Positions 36,525 to 45,651 of a DNA stretch of 64,000 nucleotides are shown here, in pieces (the first letter of the stretch is position 1; every line of letters starts with the position of its first letter). The notes below the pieces were generated by a model. The model did no database searches and was not told where the DNA came from. It was given only the letters and a program-made list of their open reading frames with translations. Source of the DNA: Phycisphaerales bacterium. GTDB taxonomy: Bacteria > Planctomycetota > Phycisphaerae > Phycisphaerales > UBA1924. The DNA is taken from assembly GCA_029260315.1 (NCBI GenBank), contig JAJDDM010000135.1, positions 37,510 through 101,509 of the forward strand. The letters run 5' to 3'. The position numbers and the translations under genes were made by a program.

Positions 36525-37199
36525 ATGCGCACCACGATTCCCGATGACCTGGCCGCGGCCTTTCCCCAGTCAGTCCTCGACGCCTTCGTCGGGGCGTTGC
36601 GAGCGCTCTACGACAACATCCCAACCTCGGATGAGTTCGCGGGGTTCGACAACACGTGTTTCGGGCTCGCGCTGTACCGCATGGCGCCAGAGGAACTTCG
36701 GCCCGCCCTCAGATCCGAGGGGCACAGCCTCAAGGTTCGCTCCGAGGACAATGCGTGGGTCTATGAGCTCGACGGCGTCACCTTCAGCTGCCAGCGCGTG
36801 GGATCAACCAGTGACGTGGAGATCAGGCGAGCCTTTCCACGAAACTACCGCGCCCCCCTTCACGGCATGTACGGCAATGACGCGATGGGGGCGTGGCTCC
36901 CGTTCCCTGGGCTTGACCGAGATCGGGAAGCGTCGTCGGATGCACCAGCGCCGCTTGTGCTCGCCCACGTCGGCAACGAAGAGGACGGCCTTCTGGCCGC
37001 GTACTTGTGTCAACCGCGGTGGGTGGAGAATGGGCACATTCGTAGCTGGGGGTTCGCGGTGCCCCTACTCGAGTGTTCGGGAGGCACTGGTGTGGCGTCG
37101 GCGCGTGGAGGCCCGGCGCCGGATGTTCCGCCGGCTGAGCAGATTGGCAGGGCGGCCGTGCGCCGCAAGAGCCGCCTCGCCGAAGAGGGGGCTGAGTGA
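36525..37199 (+). CDS. Partner protein of an XRE-ImmA/IrrE pair, unknown
   Basis: About 224 aa from ATG 36525 (GTG 36483 also possible). It reads as a soluble alpha/beta protein: VGALRALYDNIPTSDEFAGFDNTCFGLALYRM, VTFSCQRVGSTSD, ... LVLAHVGNEEDGLLAAYLCQP ... GFAVPLLE, then a Pro/Ala-rich basic tail. I recall this kind of gene directly upstream of XRE-ImmA genes in many genomes, as a toxin-antitoxin- or defence-like pair (RosmerTA-like is one possibility). The GTGA overlap with the next gene indicates strict co-expression. Activity unknown. Confidence 0.6.
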   Translation: MRTTIPDDLAAAFPQSVLDAFVGALRALYDNIPTSDEFAGFDNTCFGLALYRMAPEELRPALRSEGHSLKVRSEDNAWVYELDGVTFSCQRVGSTSDVEIRRAFPRNYRAPLHGMYGNDAMGAWLPFPGLDRDREASSDAPAPLVLAHVGNEEDGLLAAYLCQPRWVENGHIRSWGFAVPLLECSGGTGVASARGGPAPDVPPAEQIGRAAVRRKSRLAEEGAE

Positions 37200-38257
37200 G
37201 CGCGAACGGCACTCGAGCGCTGCCGCAGCGCATTACCCTTGCGCGCGAACTGCGCGGCCTCACGAAGACCGAACTCGCACATCGGATCAACAAGACGCCA
37301 GGCGCTATCTCTCATTTCGAGCAGGGTCGAACTCAGCCGGATGCTGCGACGCTTGGAGCGTTGTCGCTGTGCCTGGGAGTCCCCGTCGAGTTCTTCCGCC
37401 AGCCTCTCCAAACACAGCGCCTCGCGCTCGAAGAGTGCCACTTTCGAAGTCTGCGATCGGCCTCTCAGCGTGAACGTAGGCAGCTCCTCGCCTTTGGGAC
37501 ACTGCTTTGTGAGCTAGCTAGAAAACTCGAGCGCGATGTGGAGCTGCCGGAGTTCGATCTCGAACCTCAACCCGTCGCAGATGGAGAGGGGATCGAGGAG
37601 CGAGCGTTAGAGGTGCGCCGTTCCTGGGGGCTTGGAGATGGCCCGATCCTCGAGCCGATCCGGCTCCTCGAACAGCGCGGTGTCATCGTGAGCCTTGTTC
37701 CCGAGGCGTGTATGCGTGTCGACGCATTCTCGGGGTGGCAGGCTGGCCGCCCGTTCGTGTTCCTCTTGGGGGGCAGCCAGCCGAGCCGGTCGCGCTTCGA
37801 TGCGTCCCACGAGCTCGGGCACCTAGTCATGCACACCGACGTGGTGCCAGGTGATCGCCAAACCGAGCGCGAAGCCGACCGTTTCGCAGGCGCGTTCCTG
37901 CTTCCGAAGGAGGGCTTCCTTCGAGACTGGCACGGACGAAGGCCGCGACTTCGAGACTTCTACGAGATGAAGGCGCACTGGAGGGTCTCCGCCGCGGCAC
38001 TGATTCGTCGCGCTTACGATCTCGGCTGCATCAGCCAGTCGTCCTACCATCGGCTCTTCAGGCATCGCGCGGCCAGCCGTGACCAGTGGATTGGCGCGAA
38101 TGAGCTGGAGCTCGAGGGTCCGTCCATGCTTGCGCAAGCCATAGAGTCCTCGAAGCTGTTGTTGCTCGAAGTGGGAGAGAGTCTTGGATTGCGGGTACCG
38201 GACGTCGCGTCGCTCTTGGTTGGACAACTAGGTGCGCGCATCGACCAGGCTGAATGA
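37196..38257 (+). CDS. XRE regulator fused to ImmA/IrrE metallopeptidase
   Basis: 353 aa. Residues about 10-65 are an XRE HTH (LTKTELAHRINKTPGAISHFEQGRTQPDAATLGALS). A linker follows, and then the DUF955/ImmA domain with the zinc motif SHELGHLVMH and the downstream EREADRFAGAFLLP, both intact. Proteins of this kind cleave or sense a repressor or partner protein after damage or infection. Coupled to the 224-aa partner just upstream by a 4-bp overlap, it is probably the controlling component of that pair. Confidence 0.85.
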   Translation: MSANGTRALPQRITLARELRGLTKTELAHRINKTPGAISHFEQGRTQPDAATLGALSLCLGVPVEFFRQPLQTQRLALEECHFRSLRSASQRERRQLLAFGTLLCELARKLERDVELPEFDLEPQPVADGEGIEERALEVRRSWGLGDGPILEPIRLLEQRGVIVSLVPEACMRVDAFSGWQAGRPFVFLLGGSQPSRSRFDASHELGHLVMHTDVVPGDRQTEREADRFAGAFLLPKEGFLRDWHGRRPRLRDFYEMKAHWRVSAAALIRRAYDLGCISQSSYHRLFRHRAASRDQWIGANELELEGPSMLAQAIESSKLLLLEVGESLGLRVPDVASLLVGQLGARIDQAE

Positions 38258-38449
38258 CGCACTGTGCGACCGGGCCCGGTGTGATAAGGAACCACGGTGA
38301 GGGAGTCGGAGAACGGCGGTTCAGACGCAGGCTTCAACAGCTTCGACAAAAACGTAGGCGGCATGCTGCGTCTAGTCAGCCACGACCAGGGTGTTGCCAT
38401 CGATTTCGGCCCTCGGAGGCGGTCGCGCCCGATTGAGGCCGGTAATCGG

Positions 38450-38615
38450 TCAACCGTAAGACGGCGGCCGTGCTGCTGCTGCTCGGTGGCGGAGGCCTGG
38501 ACACCCTCTCGCGCGAGCTGGGCGCGACGGCCGCCACGCGGTCGAGCTGGCGTGAGGGCTTCCGGGCGGCCGGGCTAAAGACGCGCAAGCCGTCGCGAGA
38601 CCGACGGGGCTCTAG
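38450..38615 (+). pseudogene. Fragment of a transposase-type HTH protein
   Basis: The + frame reads RKTAAVLLLLGGGGLDTLSRELGATAATRSSWREGFRAAGLKTRKP before a stop. It matches the N-terminal HTH of IS3-like OrfA transposases (order: leu-rich helix, DLETVSRELGV, LxxWRDAFLAAG). No other part of the element is present. The surrounding 38258-38698 holds nothing else recognisable. Confidence 0.55.
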
Positions 38616-38698
38616 TTGCTCGCCTGGATGTTCAGCTACTGCGGGCAATCAGGGCGAGAAGTTGAACAGCGCCACCGCGACGACGAAGCCCTGCGTCA

Positions 38699-39988
38699 CT
38701 AGTCGGTCAAGTACTCCCTGTTCAGTTGCACATCCCTTTTCTCAAGCTCCTGATAGAACATGCGAAGGTTCGGGTTTCTGGCGAGGACTCCCCGCCTCCG
38801 AATGAAACGGAACACCTTTGAGCCGAGGTGGTGATGCGTGTGGATGAACCGAGACGTCCGAGTGCGCGCGCGAAGACACAGGGAATGCGTGGATACCACC
38901 GGTGCACTTCGGACGCGAATTCCCTCAAGCAGGAGCGACTCAGTGACTCCACTGGCTACCAAGAACGCCTCCTCTTGACCCCGCATGGGGACCATGTCGC
39001 CTGCCCGCATCACCGGGTGTGTGGCGGACGTGCGTAGGTCTGTTGGTGGCGCTCCAAGCTGCTCGCCGCTCGTCAGCGGGATCGCCAGGAAGCCGCCGAA
39101 CGTCGCGCGAGCCGCGGTCGCGATCTGAATCGCGTGCGTCCGTCGAACCACGCCAAGGAACGCGTCAATCCCAAAGCTCGGGATGAACACCTCAAGGCAT
39201 GCCGCCACAGATGAGCCATTGAACGCTCTGGCACGAGAGTGCTTGTTCAGGTGGGGAATGATCCGCTGTCTTGTGAAGTCGTCGCGACCGCAGGTCGCCA
39301 GTGTAACAAGGGACCCACTGCCGAGTACTGCGCAGATCAACGTGATGAGGCGCTCGACGAGCTCCTCAAGCTTAGGCGCGTTGCTTGCCAGTCGCCATCG
39401 CGACTCACCGCCAACACTGGGATCGTTGTTGAACAAGTCGCCGGTGTTCAGTAGCTCCGCTGACAGCCCCTCGGGAGACTCTTCCAGGGTTGGATTCGTT
39501 GCGACCACAAGGTAGTGCCGGCTGACGCCTTCATCTTCGTCGACGAACGAGCCCGGCGGGCCTCCGGCCAGGATCGAGAGCGATCCCGCGTCGAGCCCTC
39601 GGAGCAAAGCGCCCATCCCGTCAACCGGGCTGATCACGAAGTCGAGGTCCCACGACCCATCCGTCGGAGCGCTCCCGAAGTAACCCTCAACGGCGGCGTG
39701 TTTCTCGAATTCTGCCCAAATCTCGGCCTTAGGGCCGAGGCCATCATCCTGTCGCCGCCTGAGATCCACGAAGTCGCGCGGATCACGGTGGACAAAGCGG
39801 CCGCGACAATGCGCATGGGACAGGTAGCCGAGCATCGCGGATACCGCGATCTGCACCCCCACCGGCTCGTGACGGTTGCCACCGACTGTCGCGAACAAAG
39901 CCGCCAGAATGGCCGACTGGTCCGTCGCGCGCCCGAGGTGTAGGTCGTGAAGCAGGACTGCTTGTGGCTGTTCCGCCATTCTCTGCAC
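38699..39988 (-). CDS. 429-aa protein of unknown function
   Basis: Soluble, no signal peptide. A block near residues 115-150 (WDLDFVISPVDGMGALLRGLDAGSLSILAGG) recalls the metal-binding DPxDG motif of the inositol/fructose-bisphosphatase superfamily, but other family motifs are missing, so I do not assign it. The C-terminal part has a His-rich stretch (FIHTHHHLGSKVF). The gene stands alone between a transposase relic and a divergent small gene. Confidence 0.55.
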   Translation of the reverse strand: MQRMAEQPQAVLLHDLHLGRATDQSAILAALFATVGGNRHEPVGVQIAVSAMLGYLSHAHCRGRFVHRDPRDFVDLRRRQDDGLGPKAEIWAEFEKHAAVEGYFGSAPTDGSWDLDFVISPVDGMGALLRGLDAGSLSILAGGPPGSFVDEDEGVSRHYLVVATNPTLEESPEGLSAELLNTGDLFNNDPSVGGESRWRLASNAPKLEELVERLITLICAVLGSGSLVTLATCGRDDFTRQRIIPHLNKHSRARAFNGSSVAACLEVFIPSFGIDAFLGVVRRTHAIQIATAARATFGGFLAIPLTSGEQLGAPPTDLRTSATHPVMRAGDMVPMRGQEEAFLVASGVTESLLLEGIRVRSAPVVSTHSLCLRARTRTSRFIHTHHHLGSKVFRFIRRRGVLARNPNLRMFYQELEKRDVQLNREYLTD

Positions 39989-40250
39989 CCCGAGTCGTGC
40001 CGTTCACACCCAGCCAATGGCCGGGAGGATGTGCAAATCTTCCAGAGCCCCTCCCCCTTCTTGGCGGAAACATTCTGGCCTAATCGCAGTTCGAGGTGCC
40101 AGGAAACTAGCCGAACGGCTGCGTTCAAGGCGTGGAGATCTCGAGCGGAAGCAAGAGAATCCCTGAAACTTCTTGGGACCTCCCCCCCCCGGCGGCGTTG
40201 TTCGGGTGCATGGAGCGCGAAGAATCCCACATCATTCGGAGAGGAGTCCC

Positions 40251-40508
40251 GTGAATGCCGCCCACCAGGACGACCTAAACAAACTCGTTGGCGCCTTCCT
40301 GGATTACCTCCACGGAAGAGCCGCGACGCCACCAGATCAGCTGCTGAAAGTTGCCCGGACTCCTGCGGCCCGTCAGAGACTTCTGCAGGAAATGGAAGAC
40401 ATCGCAGCGGTACTGGGCTTTCTTGTGCTGCCCGACGTAGGCGCGGTCCGTGCCTTGATTCCGGAGCCGACTCGGCTGCAGCGCCTGTTGAGCCTGAGCG
40501 ACAACTGA
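40251..40508 (+). CDS. Small 85-aa protein upstream of sigma-like gene
   Basis: GTG 40251 follows GGAGAGGAG. The product is mostly helical (DDLNKLVGAFLDYLHGRAATPPDQLLKVARTPAARQRLLQEMEDIAAVLGFLVLPD). It precedes a sigma-70-like gene by 106 bp in the same direction. A regulatory partner such as an anti-sigma factor is possible but not shown. Confidence 0.55.
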   Translation: MNAAHQDDLNKLVGAFLDYLHGRAATPPDQLLKVARTPAARQRLLQEMEDIAAVLGFLVLPDVGAVRALIPEPTRLQRLLSLSDN

Positions 40509-40614
40509 GCGTCCCCCACGACGCCGGGCTTTTCTTGGGGCAGCGGCCGCCGTGCGGCGTTGTGTCACTGCGTCCATTGCGTCCCAGTAACCAACCCCGT
40601 GGAGGGCCCTGCCC

Positions 40615-41766
40615 ATGGATTCCCTTGGCCACAACGTTCAGGAGATGGTGCCCGGCATGGCTGCGTTGGCGTGCCGGCTCGCGGGACTGCCCCCGGCGGA
40701 AGCAGTTGGGCTCGGGCGAAGGGCAGAGCGGGCAGTCTTGGCGCGACTCAGGGGCAACCGCAGGCTGGTGAAGAGGTGCCGGAACGCCCTACACCTGAGA
40801 CCGTTGGTCTGGAGCGCGCTGTGGAGCATCCTGCGGCGAGACAGAAGCATTGTCCGCATCAGCGAGTGCTTGATGGGAATGGTGGAGATGGTCTGCGACA
40901 TGGAGCACTGCCCGCACGCAGACGGTGAGGACGCCGCGCAGGACGTCACGCTCCGTGTCGTGGAACGCCTTGAGTCGGACCGCGAGCTGGCCCAAAGTCT
41001 CGAGGACCCGGATCAGCTCCGGGCATACCTCTGGACGGCGTTGCGCCACGAGATCAGAACCGTCCATCGCGGTCGCCGGCGCGAGGCGTCACGGATGAAC
41101 CGGTTGATCCGACGCGCCGCCCCCCCGACTTGGGTCTTCAGCGGGGTCAATCCAGAGTCTACCGCGCACAGCGATACCGACTCGGCGCTGTGGGATTGGA
41201 AACGCGTCAATGGCGTGCGCAAGAAGCTTCGCCGCGGGGGCGATGCTGAGTTCAGGCTGGACGTGATCTTGACGGGATTCAATCCTACCGACACGACGGA
41301 GTGGCGTCACTTTTACGCTGGCGCCGAGCCGCTTCGCAAGGCCGTCTCGATGGCAGCGCTGGACGAATGCCAGGACGACCTGGAAGGCAGCTTCTGGACG
41401 TCAGTGCGGAGTATCAACTGGAGGGCGCGCCAGCCCGTCAGCCGTGTGCTCTACGACGATGACTTGGCCGTGGACATCGTGGAGCGGAGTCGCGTGTTCC
41501 GTGAGCGCCGGGGGATGAAGAAGTACAAGAAGGCCGTGTGCAAGCTCGCGACTGCGGAGCTGATGCTCTTCGACATGTACATGCGGGACACTCCGCTTGA
41601 TCACATCGTGAGCGAGATGCACAAGGCTGCTCGCCCGGGTGATGGTGCGGAGGACGCCGTAGCTGTGCTCAGCGAGTCTGATCGCCACGACGTCGAGGAG
41701 GAGGTCGCTCGCCTCACTCGTCGGCTCCGTCTTGCCTTCCCGGCGGGATACCGAGTTCCGTCGTAG
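40615..41766 (+). CDS. Sigma-70-like protein, divergent
   Basis: 383 aa. Residues about 95-160 (HADGEDAAQDVTLRVVERLESDRELAQSLEDPDQLRAYLWTALRHEIRTVHRGRRR) match sigma-70 region 2: the acidic DAAQDV core-binding helix and the RAYLWTALRHE -10-recognition helix followed by a basic run. The C-terminal 200 residues do not show a standard region 4; only a late helix (DHIVSEMHKAARPGD) might serve. It could be a specialised plasmid sigma factor or a sigma-derived regulator. A strong hairpin terminator lies 160 bp downstream. Confidence 0.6.
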   Translation: MDSLGHNVQEMVPGMAALACRLAGLPPAEAVGLGRRAERAVLARLRGNRRLVKRCRNALHLRPLVWSALWSILRRDRSIVRISECLMGMVEMVCDMEHCPHADGEDAAQDVTLRVVERLESDRELAQSLEDPDQLRAYLWTALRHEIRTVHRGRRREASRMNRLIRRAAPPTWVFSGVNPESTAHSDTDSALWDWKRVNGVRKKLRRGGDAEFRLDVILTGFNPTDTTEWRHFYAGAEPLRKAVSMAALDECQDDLEGSFWTSVRSINWRARQPVSRVLYDDDLAVDIVERSRVFRERRGMKKYKKAVCKLATAELMLFDMYMRDTPLDHIVSEMHKAARPGDGAEDAVAVLSESDRHDVEEEVARLTRRLRLAFPAGYRVPS

Positions 41767-41927
41767 TTGTCACTTCCAACTGACTTGGCGCGGGCGAAGC
41801 CCAGAGCGAAGGGCGTCCTAGTTCGCAAACTACTGACACAAGGCCCGAGATGTGCGTGCGGGCCAGTCCACAACACGGCATGGTGGCGGGCGGGAAGGTG
41901 CAGCGGCCACTTGCAACCAGAGAGTGA

Positions 41928-41947
41928 GGAAGAGCGATTGCTCTTCC
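41928..41947. terminator. Bidirectional terminator-like hairpin
   Basis: GGAAGAGC and GCTCTTCC pair perfectly around GATT between two convergent genes. It sits inside a wider inverted repeat, GCGGCCACTTG (41903-41913) with CAAGTGGCCGC (42024-42034). Confidence 0.6.
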
Positions 41948-42046
41948 CCCAACAACCTCACGGATTAACCGGTGCGAAGGCACAGGAACCCAGGTGACTG
42001 TGACTCCGCCGGTACATACCTGACAAGTGGCCGCTACGCAAGACCA

Positions 42047-43513
42047 TCAACGTACCACAGGAGTCGACCGAAGGAAAAGCTCCTCGGCGGAGGGCTGGCG
42101 GAACGTCGCGAGCGGTACGAAGGGATGAGGCGCACTTGCGATGTGCATCGTCATGCCGTCGGTAATCTGGCTTGTAAGAGAGAGAGACGTGTTTGACTTC
42201 CCGGCTCCGCCGTACCGGTCGTATTCCGTCATGACCCATGCGGCGACCTGATCGCGAAGCACCGGGAGGCTCCAGTACCTGATCATCTGTACGGCGAGCT
42301 TGTGAAAGTAGGCGGCGGAGATCTCCAGTTCGCGGGGAGAGAGGGCGCCGTCACGAATGACAAGCACCTGGTCCGCGGCCGGACGCACGCTGAGGAGTTG
42401 TTTCGGTAGTGGATGCTCATCCGTGAACATCAAGTGAAGAGGGGAGAGGCGCTCTTCCGTGCGAATGGCCCAGAGCTGAGGGTGTGTCGCGGCGAGATAG
42501 CACCGGCCCCGCAGATGCCGCCCAAGCAAGAGGGCGAGTGAGGCCGAAATGGACGGAGTGTCGGAGACAAGCTCGCGGATCTCATGCCCGGCAAAGCCCA
42601 AGTACTCGAGGAGGGCGTGCAGGAAGATCGCGGTAGGAGTGTTTGGCTCACACAGGATCGTTGATGGCTCACCCGACGGCCCGGGGCGTCGGAGCTCCTC
42701 CGCGAGCCACTTCTTGGCCTCTGGCCACGTGCCTGTAGTCGCCTTGTGCGAGCGAGTCGTTGCTCGGTGCTGGTCTCCGCTCTGGTGTCCGCATTGCTTG
42801 ACCCGGTGAAATCCCGACACGGTCGTATCGTGCTGCTGTTGTTGGTCCAGACCGATGAGGGCGAAGGTGGCCGGCTTGAGTTCGAGCGACCACTTGTTCA
42901 GGACGAGGAGCCGGAATCCAGGGTCTCGTGAGTGGGCCTCTGTTTCGAGCTTCTGCGCATAGTCGAGCGGCAGAAGGCCGAAGGGCGCCTTCGCAAGACC
43001 CACATCGGGGCGCGTTGTGTCGGTGCCGGCGAGGATGAGGCTGACGAACCGTGCCGGGCGCAGGAACCAATCGGCATAGACTAGGTGCTGATGGGCAGCG
43101 CTGCGCGAGTCCTTGAGCCCAAGGAGTCCTCCTTGTGTCAACTGCGTCGCGTTGGCGTGTGCGGCCCATCGAAAGAAACACGCGTATGGGGCGATCGGGC
43201 CGAAGACCGTAGGAAGGCGGCTGAACGGAAACGGGAAGGCGTCGCGCTGTGCGTCGTCGAGCTGAGTGGTGACCAAGCGGTTGAGTTCGCCAACCGCGAG
43301 ACCCAAGGACTCGGCCAGCGCGTTCAAGGTCTTGAGGGTGGGGACGCGTCCCCCCGTGAGGAGGCCGCTGATGGTCGTCTCGGAGACCCCGGTCTCGGCA
43401 GCCCATGCCTTTTGTGTGCCGAACCGATCGATGCCCTCCTGGGGCCAGCGGGCTCGCAGGACGGCCGCGGCGGCAACCTCGGTTGCAGAGGGCTTGTTGC
43501 CTCGACGCGCCAT
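42047..43513 (-). CDS. Large protein with N-terminal XRE domain, unknown
   Basis: 488 aa. Residues about 25-85 form an HTH (GTQKAWAAETGVSETTISGLLTGGRVPTLKTLNALAESLGL). The rest is a 400-residue domain with no recognised motif (blocks ACFFRWAAHAN, HLVYADWFLRPARFVSLILAG, LCEPNTPTAIFLHALLEYLGF, DQVLVIRDGALSPRELEISAAYF). A sensor or effector domain controlled by a phage-repressor-like head is plausible. Nested inverted repeats about 50-90 bp upstream of its start suggest autoregulation. Confidence 0.6.
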   Translation of the reverse strand: MARRGNKPSATEVAAAAVLRARWPQEGIDRFGTQKAWAAETGVSETTISGLLTGGRVPTLKTLNALAESLGLAVGELNRLVTTQLDDAQRDAFPFPFSRLPTVFGPIAPYACFFRWAAHANATQLTQGGLLGLKDSRSAAHQHLVYADWFLRPARFVSLILAGTDTTRPDVGLAKAPFGLLPLDYAQKLETEAHSRDPGFRLLVLNKWSLELKPATFALIGLDQQQQHDTTVSGFHRVKQCGHQSGDQHRATTRSHKATTGTWPEAKKWLAEELRRPGPSGEPSTILCEPNTPTAIFLHALLEYLGFAGHEIRELVSDTPSISASLALLLGRHLRGRCYLAATHPQLWAIRTEERLSPLHLMFTDEHPLPKQLLSVRPAADQVLVIRDGALSPRELEISAAYFHKLAVQMIRYWSLPVLRDQVAAWVMTEYDRYGGAGKSNTSLSLTSQITDGMTMHIASAPHPFVPLATFRQPSAEELFLRSTPVVR

Positions 43514-43561
43514 CTGGAATCTCCGGGGGCAATTCCCCTTGTATCGCCTCTAAAGCGCAAC

Positions 43562-43605
43562 GGCTTGCAAGGAATTCCGCGGAATACCGAGGAAAAGTGC
43601 AAGCC
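43562..43605. promoter_or_regulatory. Nested inverted repeats upstream of the large XRE gene
   Basis: The perfect palindrome ATTCCGCGGAAT (43574-43585) is enclosed by GGCTTGCA (43562-43569) and its inverse TGCAAGCC (43598-43605). The arrangement fits an operator for the XRE protein encoded 49 bp away. Confidence 0.5.
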
Positions 43606-44247
43606 ACTGCGTAGGTGAAATCCGCCTATGCCGGAACGGGGGGATTGACGGCTCCCGGCATCTCGCGTTCACTCGGCTAGCGTGGCTGGGTTTCCCCCCA
43701 GCCGCGACTGACCACCCCCGAACCCAGAATCCCCCATGACGGGCCTCCGCCAATCGGTGGGCTGGCGGCCGTCGGGCAGCTAGGCAAAGGAGCCTGAGCA
43801 TGCTCGCGGCGGCCGGCCTTGAATGGGCCGTAAGCCGCCGACTCTCACGAGGGCAAAGCGCCCTCGGCGGAGGGCGTGTGCATTCGGGGGTCCCCCGGGC
43901 CCGAAGACCCTGGGAACGGGGCGGCGGCCGTTCGTCGGCGGCGCCGTCCTGTCTCCCAAGGGGAGGCCCGCGGGGCCCCCATTCCCTGAGCCTACGAAGG
44001 TTCCGGCACTCGGTGCAAGAAGGGGCCGTCACCCCGCTTGGTGTTTCAGTAAGCGCTCGTTTGGAAGGCCATTGGTACGCGGGGGATGGCGGGGCGAGTT
44101 GCCTCGAAGAGCGCGGGGGAGAGTTCGGCAGTTGGCCCTCGGCGAGCGAGGGATCGCAGCTGCTCTATCGCGCGGCGGCTCCATGCACGACGTGTTGTCA
44201 CGGTGGCCGCATTCCCAGTCAACCTAACCCGCAACGGAGTTGCTAGC
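43606..44247 (+). other. Gene-free, hairpin-rich interval
   Basis: No frame is convincing. Several perfect hairpins occur: GGCTGGG/CCCAGCC near 43686-43706, GAGGGC/GCCCTC near 43850-43865, CGGGGG/CCCCCG near 43887-43899 and CTCCC/GGGGAG near 43953-43965. The sequence is very GC-rich, so part of this may be chance; a structured RNA is possible. Confidence 0.35.
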
Positions 44248-44802
44248 ATGCCACGCCCCGATCCCGAAGTACTCCGCTTCGCCGAGCTCCCACTGCAGTT
44301 TCTCGCAGAACGATGTTTGCACGAGGAACGCGCACTAGAGTTGACGGCACAGGTCGTTCACTACGCCTATCCCGGTGGTGCCGGCCGGGCGAGAGCACGG
44401 CCAGTTCCCGCGGTTGTGACGGTGGCCGAACGTCGACGGCCGATGGCTGAGGCTCCAGACCTCTTGCAGGTGAGAGCGCACGCCTTTCTGACCGAACAGA
44501 TGACCGATGCCGAACTCCGAGGTGTCACACGATTGCAGCAGGACGGCCTGCCGCGCGCGAGATTGCTGCAGCATGCTGCGCGCCGCTCCGCTCTCAGTGC
44601 AGCGGACTACGTGCTGCAGCGTTTCTCGGAGAGCAGGGCGCTTCCCGAGCCCTTCTTGCTCGGGTTCCTCGGAGGCCTCGGCTTCTTCCCAGCATGCCGG
44701 CTCGACGAGGTTCCGAAGGGGACTCTCTATTCCAACGTTCACCGAGTCTGGAAGAACTATCTGGGCCTGAAAGAGTGGCTCGAACGGGATGAGCCGCTGT
44801 AG
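44248..44802 (+). CDS. 184-aa protein, unknown
   Basis: ATG 44248. An Arg-rich middle (GGAGRARARPVPAVVTVAERRRP) is followed by helical segments (ADYVLQRFSESRALPEPFLLGFLGGLGFFPACRL) and an aromatic C-terminus (VWKNYLGLKEWLERDE). No domain recognised. Same direction as the next gene, 65 bp away. Confidence 0.5.
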   Translation: MPRPDPEVLRFAELPLQFLAERCLHEERALELTAQVVHYAYPGGAGRARARPVPAVVTVAERRRPMAEAPDLLQVRAHAFLTEQMTDAELRGVTRLQQDGLPRARLLQHAARRSALSAADYVLQRFSESRALPEPFLLGFLGGLGFFPACRLDEVPKGTLYSNVHRVWKNYLGLKEWLERDEPL

Positions 44803-44867
44803 GCCCGAGGGGCGTGGGCGCCGGCCAAAGTGCAAGGCCGGGTAACCGAGAGTGGTAAGAGCAAGTG

Positions 44868-45530
44868 ATGTTGACGGGCAAAACAATGGAGCTTTCCCCT
44901 ATGAGCAACCGCAGTGGTATCTACGCAGTGATTTCCATCATCTCAGACGATGGCCGCGGCAAGGCCGCCCGCTTTTGCAGCTATCTCTTCGAGGAGGACC
45001 ACCGGGTCAACATCGAGCAAAGCCAAGGGTGTGCCATGGGGAGTAAGTTCGTCTCGTCCGTGCTGGTGTCTGGCGCTAGGGATGCGGTACGGCGCATTCA
45101 ACGAGAACTCGAGCATGGAGCAGCCCTCAAGGACTTCTCGCCGCGAGTCACGGAGGCAGAGCTGGCAGAAGCGCGGGAAGAGTTCGTTTACTCCGTGCAG
45201 TTGGAACGAGAGGACGAGGCGGGGCTCCTGGCGGAACTCACGGAACTAATGCAGGAGTTCGCGGACATTCGAGGACTCGCCGCAGGGGCTTACAGTGCAG
45301 CTTGCACTGGTCTTCGGTTGTTCCGCGTGGACCTGAAGGTGGCGATGCCTGATCTTGTCTCGGTGGGTGCACTGATCAGCGCTGTGACGCAGCTGAGGCG
45401 CGAAGGCTGGGACGTTGTTGGCTTCGACCCCCTCGAAGAGCTGGAAGGTGGATGCAACGTGAGCCGAAGCGAGAGCCCCGCGTTGGAGGTCGCGGCGGCA
45501 CAAGCGTGCGAGCGTGTGACGGAGAACTAG
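44868..45530 (+). CDS. ACT-domain-like regulatory protein
   Basis: About 220 aa (ATG 44868, or ATG 44886/44901). Two tandem ACT-like halves: GIYAVISIISDDGRGKAARFCSYLFEEDHRVNIEQSQGC and EFVYSVQLEREDEAGLLAELTELMQEFADIRGLAAGAY, each followed by a hydrophobic strand (VSSVLVSG; RVDLKVAMP). The layout resembles GcvR-type proteins, which bind amino acids or partner proteins. Ligand unknown. Confidence 0.55.
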   Translation: MLTGKTMELSPMSNRSGIYAVISIISDDGRGKAARFCSYLFEEDHRVNIEQSQGCAMGSKFVSSVLVSGARDAVRRIQRELEHGAALKDFSPRVTEAELAEAREEFVYSVQLEREDEAGLLAELTELMQEFADIRGLAAGAYSAACTGLRLFRVDLKVAMPDLVSVGALISAVTQLRREGWDVVGFDPLEELEGGCNVSRSESPALEVAAAQACERVTEN

Positions 45531-45651
45531 GCAACGTCAGCGCGCGTGTGCAAGCTGCAAGCTGCGCGAGGCCCAGACTTCTTTCGATGCTGCGGGCACA
45601 GGGCCCGTTGCCGACCACGAACGAGTTGGCTCGGATCGAAAGAAGGCGAAG

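Noticed and set aside
38699..39988. GlpX-type fructose-1,6-bisphosphatase assignment
   Set aside because: Only one DPxDG-like block is similar; the remaining family motifs are absent.
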